Below, one piece after another: positions 56,963 to 64,000 of a DNA stretch of 64,000 nucleotides. The translations under genes were made by a program, and so were the position numbers. Origin of the DNA: Coffea arabica (taxonomy: Eukaryota > Streptophyta > Magnoliopsida > Gentianales > Rubiaceae); NCBI RefSeq assembly GCF_036785885.1, contig NC_092329.1, positions 8,928,001-8,992,000 on the forward strand. Direction: 5' to 3'. Every line of letters starts with the position of its first letter. Position 1 is the stretch's first letter. The notes below the pieces were generated by a model. That model had not been told where the DNA came from and searched no databases. It saw only the letters and a program-made list of their open reading frames with translations.

Positions 56963-58786
56963 ATGGAACTGATGATGCCCTCAGCCAAAACCCCTGAAGG
57001 TTTTTGCTCATACCATTCTGTACTTCAGAAAGACAGCTCAAGAATTAATATTTGTTCCAGCTTGAATTCAGTTAATGTCCTTGTGGATTGTCAGAAAGCT
57101 AGGTTCTTTGTCCCTTTTGTTGACCGTGGATGTGAGTTGAGAAAACTAGTGGGGTTGCCAAAACAGAGGCAAAGTAGAATCTTTGCCATTTCAAAGGTCG
57201 AAACCTTGAATAGTAATGGTAGTACTAGTGGTAGGTTATATGGTTTCGAGAAAAACTCACAAGAGCTGGGGCAAGCTTCCCCCAACTATGAGGAGTTTGA
57301 GAGCAATATCCATCTTCGCCGGTTGGTTAGAAATGGGGAATTGGAGGAAGGGCTTAGACATCTTGAGGTCATGGTCTATAAGGGTGATATACCGGATATA
57401 ATTCCATGTACAAGTTTGATTCGAGGGTTTTGTAAGCTCGGGAAGACTAAGAAGGCGACTAGGGTCTTGGAGTTTCTTGAGGAGTCGGGGGCTGTTCCAG
57501 ATGTTATTACCTATAATGTGTTGATTAGTGGGTATTGCAAGTCTGGGGAGATTGATAATGCGTTGAAGTTGTTAGACAGGATGAGTGTTGCTCCAGATGT
57601 GGTAACATATAACACTATTTTGCGATCATTGTGTGGTAGTGGAAAGTTGAAGCAGGCAATGGAGGTTCTTGACCGGCAGTTGAGGAGGGAGTGTTATCCA
57701 GATGTAATTACTTACACAATTTTGATTGAAGCTACTTGTAGGGAAAGTGGGGTAGGACAGGCAATGAAGCTCTTGGATGAGATGAGTGCTAAAGGTTGTA
57801 AACCTGATGTGGTTACTTATAATGTTCTTATCAATGGTATTTGCAAGGAAGGGAGATTGGATGAAGCAATAAAGTTCTTGAGAAATATGCCATCATATGG
57901 TTGCCAACCTAATGTGATAACGCATAATATCATCTTGCGTAGCATGTGTAGTACGGGGAGGTGGATGGATGCTGAGAAACTCTTGACTGAGATGCTTAGA
58001 AAAGGCTGTTCTCCCAGCGTAGTTACGTTTAACATACTGATTAATTTCTTGTGCAGAAAGGGGTTATTGGGTCGAGCAATTGATGTTCTGGAAAGGATGC
58101 CTAAATATGGATGCACTCCGAATTCCTTGAGCTATAATCCTCTGCTGCATGGTTTCTGCAAAGAGAAAAAGATGGAAAGGGCAATAGAGTATCTGGAGAT
58201 AATGGTATCTCGGGGTTGTTATCCAGATATCGTTACCTATAACACTCTGCTTACAGCATTGTGTAAAGATGGAAAGGCTGATGTTGCAGTTGAGATTCTA
58301 GATCAGCTAACTAGCAGAGGTTGTTCTCCTGTTCTAATCACTTACAATACCGTGATTGATGGACTGTCGAAGGCAGGGAAGACCAAAAGTGCGATTAAAC
58401 TGTTGCAGGAAATGCGGGAAAAAGGTTTGCAACCAGATATAATTACTTACTCTTCACTCGTTGGAGGACTCTGTCGAGAAGGAAAGGTCGATGAAGCCAT
58501 CAGTTTCATTCATGAACTGGAAGAACTTGGCATCAAACCTAATGCTATCACATACAATGCTATCATGTTGGGCCTTTGTAAAGCTCGCCAAACAGATCGC
58601 GCAATTGATTTCTTGGCTTATATGGTGTCTAAGGGATGTAAACCTACTGAATCTACATACACAATCTTGATTGAAGGTATTGCTTATGAAGGATTAGCAA
58701 ACGAGGCATTGGAGTTACTGAATGAATTATGCTCCAGAGGAGTTGTGAAGAGGAGTTCAGCAGAACAAGTTGCGGTCAAGATTTAG
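56963..58786 (+). CDS. P-class pentatricopeptide repeat protein, 607 aa
   Basis: RNA-binding PPR protein, probably imported into plastids or mitochondria to act on organelle transcripts. The single uninterrupted frame has an N-terminal region of about 110 residues followed by about 14 consecutive 35-residue PPR motifs (roughly residues 111-595). These are recognisable by recurring (D/N)V(V/I)TYN, LI.G.CK.G and A..LL..M..KGC.P. One repeat (starting near residue 180) is three residues short. No E, DYW or SMR domain follows, so it is pure P-class. The architecture resembles Arabidopsis At1g09900-type PPR proteins. The intronless body is typical. The ATG at 56963 is the first in this frame, but an upstream exon could extend the N-terminus. 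A polyadenylation signal AATAAA lies at 58934-58939. Confidence 0.92.
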   Translation: MELMMPSAKTPEGFCSYHSVLQKDSSRINICSSLNSVNVLVDCQKARFFVPFVDRGCELRKLVGLPKQRQSRIFAISKVETLNSNGSTSGRLYGFEKNSQELGQASPNYEEFESNIHLRRLVRNGELEEGLRHLEVMVYKGDIPDIIPCTSLIRGFCKLGKTKKATRVLEFLEESGAVPDVITYNVLISGYCKSGEIDNALKLLDRMSVAPDVVTYNTILRSLCGSGKLKQAMEVLDRQLRRECYPDVITYTILIEATCRESGVGQAMKLLDEMSAKGCKPDVVTYNVLINGICKEGRLDEAIKFLRNMPSYGCQPNVITHNIILRSMCSTGRWMDAEKLLTEMLRKGCSPSVVTFNILINFLCRKGLLGRAIDVLERMPKYGCTPNSLSYNPLLHGFCKEKKMERAIEYLEIMVSRGCYPDIVTYNTLLTALCKDGKADVAVEILDQLTSRGCSPVLITYNTVIDGLSKAGKTKSAIKLLQEMREKGLQPDIITYSSLVGGLCREGKVDEAISFIHELEELGIKPNAITYNAIMLGLCKARQTDRAIDFLAYMVSKGCKPTESTYTILIEGIAYEGLANEALELLNELCSRGVVKRSSAEQVAVKI

Positions 58787-59584
58787 CTAGAATGCATGCT
58801 TTGGCTGGATTTAGAGTAGACATACTCTCAGTTACTTTTAGCATGAATTTTGTGATTGCAGTTACTTTGTGATCTATTAAATGCTAATGGGCTCTTACAT
58901 GTGTTTCTTTTTTTTTTTCCTGGCTTCTTTTACAATAAACTGGGGGTGATCTACTTCAATGTTTTTGCCTTTTAATCAGCCCAAGCACTTAAATTTAAGT
59001 AGATTTCACTTGAACTCAACAAATTGGTGTAATAACAAAAGAGTACATAAACTAACTGTAATTTAGTTATGGTCAAGATTTAACTAAAGGAGTACCAAAC
59101 CAATGTGCATCTTCTCTCTCTCTCTCTCTCTTATTATAATTTGGAGTGAAATGATTCAATTTTTTAATTATGGACAATACTCCCGCCCCATCTCTCCCGT
59201 CCTATCTCTCGCTTAAATTTATTAATATAAATAAATATAATATAATAAGTAATCTGTATTGATTCGTATGTTGATTAGTTATGCATATGTTTATTACTTA
59301 GGATGTTGATCATCTCTATTTTCTGTTTTGTTTTGTTCTATGTTATGATGGAATGAAGGCTTGGCAATTATTTTTGTCTTAGTGCTTTCTTTCAATACTT
59401 TTCTTGTTTCATTTTTTTTTTCTTTTTCACTTTTTTTCAGCTCTTTTTTGTTATTTTGTTCTTTAATTTAGCCTTGATCTATTGGACAGGGGTTTCGGAG
59501 TTGGTTTAGATTTCATCCTTAAAGGAGGAATAATGGAATATGTACAAGACAATTCAGAAAAAGATCAAATTATCACCTGCGGGA
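58787..59584. other. PPR 3' flank, no gene
   Basis: Contains the PPR 3' UTR with AATAAA at 58934-58939, a CT microsatellite near 59110-59130 and pyrimidine-rich sequence. No further gene. Confidence 0.5.
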
Positions 59585-59610
59585 GGGGTGGGGTGGGGTG
59601 GGGTGAGGGG
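59585..59610 (+). other. strong G-quadruplex motif
   Basis: Four GGGG runs separated by single T residues, followed by GAGGGG, form a canonical short-loop intramolecular G-quadruplex candidate. More G runs follow at 59632-59643, next to the MITE that begins at 59650. Confidence 0.75.
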
Positions 59611-59649
59611 AGAGCAGGCCACGACGCAGGCGGGGGAGGGGGGAAGTTT

Positions 59650-60041
59650 GCGCAACGGATCTTCTGTCCCACACCCAGTGTCACTCTCTGTTCCACTTTT
59701 TATTTTATTGCTATTTCTCTTTCATAAACATCATGTTTTAATTCTTTTTTGCTTCCTTAAGATCCAATAACTATTAATTGAGTAATACATAAAATTTAAC
59801 AAACTCAAAAAATCAAAATGCATAAAAAATGAGATTTTTTAATGAATTTTCTGCTGTATTTTTTAATTTTCTATTATATATTACTTTTTTGAAACTGTTG
59901 TATTTATTTTTTACTTAATTAATAGCTATTGGATCTTAAGAAAAAAAAAATTAAAACATGATATTTATATAGGAGAAATAGCAATATAATAAAAAAGTAG
60001 GACAGAGAGTGGCATAGAGTGTGGGACAGAAGATCCGTTGC
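59650..60041. mobile_element. MITE, 392 bp, 9-bp TSD
   Basis: GGGAAGTTT flanks both sides exactly (59641-59649 and 60042-60050). The ends GCGCAACGGATCTTCTGTCC and GCAACGGATCTTCTGTCCC (complement of the right end) begin inverted arms of about 130 bp that extend through ATGTTTTAATT and TAAGATCCAATA. The 9-bp TSD suggests a Mutator-like origin. Two 76-81 aa reading frames overlapping it and the G-rich tract are not genes. Confidence 0.85.
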
Positions 60042-60554
60042 GGGAAGTTTTTGAGCAATGAGGAGGGGATCCCGTTGCCGTCGCTAAGTGATACTATCAA
60101 ATTCCTCATATTTTACCACTTAGAAATTTTACTTTTATAAGCATTGTACCTTACCGCAAAAAAGAAAAAGTTAATCAAGTGACTCAAGCATCTTAAAAAT
60201 TTGTCAATTACTTTCTCTAATGTATCCAACTATCAAAACATGGTGAAAGAACGTTTAATTTGGCTCGAAGATTTTCATAAATGAGGCATTGATTAATCTA
60301 TTTGCTTCGCAGTCATCATATTCGGATAATTTGCATGCAACAAAAAATGAGAGAGATTCTTCGATTCCTTTTGCTATATTGATGAGATAATTAAGAACTC
60401 GTATGGTTCTTCTAAAAATGCAGGTCATCTTGTACTTTTTAAAGATTCTTATCAGCGTGAACTTACACACTTTCTGTCCCCTCCGTATCCTCAAATTTCA
60501 GTAAATTATTACGAGACAAAATTGATGTTTTAGGGTATTTAAGTAGCAAATTTA

Positions 60555-60770
60555 TTTCAATAAATTTCAATACATGCAGGAATTAGAGATTTTGATTCAA
60601 ATCCCTTACCCCTATTAGCACAAAAAAAAAATACACGCAGCAGAAGCAATCTTAACACATATCAAACACAAAAAAAAAGTGTAACGGAAGCAATCTTAAC
60701 ACATATCAAACACAAAAAAAAAGTGTAACGGAAGCAATCTTAACACATAAAAATATGTGTTAAGATTGTT
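60555..60770 (+). repeat. SINE-like tail, 47-bp tandem repeats and a perfect hairpin
   Basis: TTTTGATTCAAATCCC near 60591 resembles a tRNA B box and is followed by an A-run. Then come tandem copies of a unit containing GAAGCAATCTTAACACAT and CACAAAAAAAAAGTGTAACG (about 60644-60750). The last copy ends in a perfect 15-bp inverted repeat, 60735-60749 and 60754-60768, with an AAAA loop. Confidence 0.6.
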
Positions 60771-61972
60771 GCCAGTGCGCGTAATTTTTTTTTTTTTTTT
60801 TGTTGCTCTAACAAATGGTATTAGAGCTCTAGATTCAAGATTATGATCCTCGAGGTGTCTGTGGTGCCTGGAGTGTGCGCAAAGTTCTTAATAGAGGAAC
60901 CTGTACCATAGAAGGGTATAGAGATTGTGGTAGAGTATTCGTATATTGAAAAATTGGATCATGAGAATTGATCTTGGAGTACTCGTTCATTGATTGGAAT
61001 TAAGGAAAAGTGACCCTAATTGGACAGAGATCTAAAAAGAGGACTCTATCGAGATTGTTGGTATTGTGCAGTGATCGGGAAAAAAGATCCTACTAGATTG
61101 TTAATTGTCACAATATTGTTTGATCATGTCTAAAATAGGGGAAGCCAAGAAATTCAAGCGGGGAAGAAAATTTTGTGAATGTACATAAATTGTTTTGAGC
61201 TACCATGGAGAGAGAATTTGTCAAAAGTGAAAATTATTACCATAAAGAAAATTATGAAAGGTATGATTTATTAGTTGAAAGTTATATGGATTGTTACCCA
61301 AGGAAATGTGGTGGCCCTAATTGCGAAATGGTCAATATGGATGACATTTTTTATTGAGGAGAATTAGCAGCAAAATTGTATGCAAATAGTCCACTTCCAC
61401 GCGTAAATTTGCAAATGGTATTAGTCGTAAATTGGAGTTGCACTAGAATTACACTACTACAAAGGCTGCAAAAGGGATTTAATCTCTAAATGGCATCAGA
61501 GATAACAATATCAAAAGTTTGGTTTAAAGGATGCATTGTTGACATATTTTAAATCAAGCAATATTTGAAAATTTAGTAGTTTTAGAATTATATTTTTATT
61601 TGGTAACTATATAAGATTTGGTATCATAGTTGGTTTAGTAAATAGAATTGAGTCATGTTTTGGTATCATAATTAAAATAAGATTTGTAGTTATGTTTCTC
61701 TATTTAAGGACTTGGAGCCTAAGTTTGCAGTTGAGAGAAATTAGTAAATCACAGTTAGTGTAGGAAGTAGAATTAAGTCATATTTTGGTATCATAATTAG
61801 AGTTGGATTTGTGGTTATGCTTTTCTATTTAAGGATTTGGAGTCTTAAGTTCGTAGTTGAGAGAAATTAGTGAATTGAAACAAAATATTTTGTTTTCTCC
61901 CGTGCCTTTTTTTAGTTTATTATTTGTAAGATTTTAATATTACTTTCGCTTTGTGATTTTTTGTGCTAACAG
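60771..61972 (+). mobile_element. decayed LTR-retrotransposon remnant
   Basis: TGTTGCTCTAACA (60801-60813), LTR-like with a CA end, is followed by AATGGTATTAGAGC, a near match to the initiator-tRNA-Met primer-binding site TGGTATCAGAGC. At the right, 61605-61870 carries two roughly 120-bp direct repeats (GAATTGAGTCATGTTTTGG... and GAATTAAGTCATATTTTGG...). Each has a CTATTTAAGGA TATA-like box, as in LTR U3 regions, and the region ends near GTGCTAACA (61963-61971). The interior has no intact gag or pol frame. Exact LTR borders are not resolved. Confidence 0.45.
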
Positions 61973-62393
61973 CCCCTCCCGATTTTCTAAATCCCACCCC
62001 TCTCCTACTAGAAAAAAAAAATAGCGCATATATTTGAAATTTTCAGGACAATTTCTAAATAGGTAAAACTGTTTGGTGTAAAAAACAATTAACACCATCA
62101 TTATCCCGCCCTCTATTTCTCAATTTCTCTTTTTTACCAGACTCTTATCTCATTTGCAAATTATACCATTTCCCCCTTATTTTTTCATTCACATACAAAG
62201 AAAAGAGCGTCCACATGATGGTGCGATATCTCATTTTGTTACAACCACATATCAAACGTCCTTATGGGCGAGAGGGATCAGAAAAAGACAGCAAAAGCTG
62301 CCAAACATCCCCTCATCCACCAAGAATAAATTTTCTGCAAGTGTATAGCTAGAAATCAGCATAATCCTTACACCAAAAGTCAGAAGCAAAACC

Positions 62394-62744
62394 ATGGTAA
62401 GGTATTCATCCACTCATGAGGACGCTAAAAGAGGAGAAAAAGGGTTATATTCATGCTGGGGACGTCTCAAAATGATGCTTCCTTGGATAAAATCAAGAGA
62501 GAAGGGTCGCCAAAATCATCATGCAATGCAGGGAGGAAAGCTGCTTGCAGGTTGTGACTGTGTTTCCATCGTTGAACCCAAAGGACAAAGGCCAGCTGCT
62601 GTTAGTTTCAGGTACAGCCCATTAAGCTATGCTCAGAATTTCGACCAATGGGTTGAAGATAATGATGAAGACGCCATACTTGTTGATTTTTCCTCAAGAT
62701 ATGCAGCATCTAATTCATCTATTAGTCGTCATGAAACAAAGTGA
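62394..62744 (+). CDS. small plant protein of unknown function, 116 aa
   Basis: An intronless frame with start context AAAACCATGG. The product is basic in its first half (W/K/R-rich, GLYSCWGRLK) and has the central motif FRYSPLSYAQNFD, followed by an acidic stretch WVEDNDEDA and FSSRYAAS near the C-terminus. The SPLSYAQNFD...F.SRYA pattern is one I associate with a family of small uncharacterised, often stress-responsive plant proteins. I cannot name a function. No signal peptide or membrane segment is seen. Composition is clearly more protein-like than neighbouring reading frames. Confidence 0.7.
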   Translation: MVRYSSTHEDAKRGEKGLYSCWGRLKMMLPWIKSREKGRQNHHAMQGGKLLAGCDCVSIVEPKGQRPAAVSFRYSPLSYAQNFDQWVEDNDEDAILVDFSSRYAASNSSISRHETK

Positions 62745-64000
62745 TGATTATATATATACTCCAATCAGATGATATACTTTAATTTGCGCAAAACGATTTG
62801 ATACACACATCCAAAATGTTGCTTAATGCAAATAATGGAGCTTAGATTTTGTAAGAGTCCAGACACTATACAACTTTCAAGTGTTTTTTCTTCGTTAGTT
62901 GAATACATACTGATATGTTTGTGTCCTTTATTTGTGATAATTTAGAAAATTAAGTATCATCCTTTAACTGATTTCCTCTATTTGCTTCTCATTTTGATCT
63001 TGCAGTATAATCACTAGTAAATAACATGACTTGTGAATTTTTCCCACGTGAGTTCTTGAAAATTTTCATGTAAGTAATGAGCTCTATGCAGCATATACTT
63101 TCGCAGGCAAACAATCTTAAAAAAAAAAAAAAAGAAAATCATCGTGGGAGACTAAAAATTTATGTGATAACGGGTTCAACCAAACTAAGTACCAGTGTTC
63201 TATCATCTAAGACGAGAAAATTGTTTGCACATGACCATTACTTCGAACTCTAGGCTAATTTATACTCAATTGGCAACCTTTTATCGTTGTGTTCCCTTTT
63301 ATCTTACGTTGCTTTTGTGTTTTCTTTTAATCCTCAGAAGGATGATTATAAATTGGGAAAATTTTGAAGTATTTTCTTTAATATTTGTCCGTATAAGTGC
63401 TTCAAACTTTTGGTGAAAGCAGCAGTTTTTTTTTTTTTTTTTTTTTGGGAGCATCAAAGAATATTTCTTGAGTTCTTAACTACTCTTGATTTTGCTGCCA
63501 ATACAATTTCTAGAATCCAAATGTCCTTTTCTCTAGCTCTTACAGCGTTGCATGGCATGCCGTACCCGCACACCTGTCCAACTCAAATTAACAAAAAAAA
63601 AAACGAAAATGAAAAGGAGCAAATAAATAATGTTACTTTCTTTTCTTCTTTAATTCTTGCAAAATTTGCCATATTGGTTCCTAATATTTTTCAAAAATAC
63701 TTTTTTAGTCCCCAATATTTAAAATCAGCCAGAATTGTCCCTTACATTTTAATTATAAACCATTTTGGTCATAATGCTCGTATTTGCTTATTTTTTCGAA
63801 CGAAAACAGCACGTCTCTCTCATGTGAATATACTTTCAAGAGCAAAATCGAAAAGCACACTTCATTAACAGTTTATTAACATATTGGATCCACCAACAAC
63901 TATCTTCCAATTTTAATTCAATTCCAGCTCATTAACAGTAGCAAAGTGCATATCCAAGAGGCAACCAAACCAGTCCAAAGCAATTTCTCTCTTCAGATTC
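62745..64000. other. intergenic, no gene recognised
   Basis: Holds the 3' flank of the 116-aa gene, an A-run at 63119-63134 and a T-run near 63426-63446. From about 63660 the GGTTCCTAATATTTTTC and GTCCCCAATATTT motifs resemble the left arm of a foldback element cut by the window edge. A 152-aa frame through the T-run is not convincing as a gene. Confidence 0.4.

Noticed and set aside
60640..60770. CRISPR-like array of short repeats
   Set aside because: Repeats are direct head-to-tail copies without unique spacers, in a plant genome; a simple tandem repeat fits.
63410..63868. 152-aa reading frame near the right edge
   Set aside because: It starts in a poly-T run (poly-Phe) and continues through AT-rich, foldback-like DNA without protein character.

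Overview
The window is nuclear DNA of a flowering plant, most likely a eudicot. It has intron-split genes with GT-AG junctions, AT-rich intergenic DNA and many plant-type DNA transposons. It also carries a P-class PPR gene and a tandem family of proton-coupled oligopeptide transporters (OPT). The species cannot be named from the sequence alone.

Layout. Positions 1-2035 hold no convincing gene but include a 40-base poly-G run and a doubled MITE. From 2036 to 38371 lies a head-to-tail segmental duplication. Unit A (2036-19344) and unit B (19541-38371) each carry one intact six-exon OPT gene on the + strand: OPT-1 at 7866-13202 (765 aa) and OPT-2 at 27356-35201 (764 aa). Two more distant OPT paralogues follow in the same orientation: OPT-3 (38996-43051) and OPT-4 (45618-49641). 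They keep the same six-exon structure, but each has one inactivating change. OPT-3 has a 1-bp deletion in exon 5, and OPT-4 has a TGG-to-TAG stop in exon 2. The array is therefore two intact, recently duplicated genes followed by two older copies that look recently broken, unless the lesions are sequence errors.

Comparing units A and B gives a clear record of transposition, because each unit serves as the empty site for insertions in the other. Unit A gained two Harbinger-like elements, each with a hAT-like element nested inside it, a 0.8-kb MITE and a solo LTR. Unit B gained a Helitron-like element, a Mutator-like foldback with a 9-bp target duplication, an AT-rich Harbinger-like element and, inside intron 2 of OPT-2, an antisense deleted hAT element with an 8-bp target duplication. 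Elements shared by both units predate the duplication.

To the right of the OPT array are a MITE, a small broken gene for a cysteine-rich secreted peptide with a good TATA box (51666-51896), several MITE-like elements, an intact PPR gene (56963-58786, 607 aa), a strong G-quadruplex motif beside a 9-bp-TSD MITE, a decayed LTR-retrotransposon region, and a small 116-aa plant gene of unknown function (62394-62744).

All OPT genes share the NPG and KIPPR signatures of the family and should encode plasma-membrane or endomembrane importers of small peptides or peptide-like metal chelates. Exon boundaries were set by eye from splice sites and alignment among the four copies; no database search was run.
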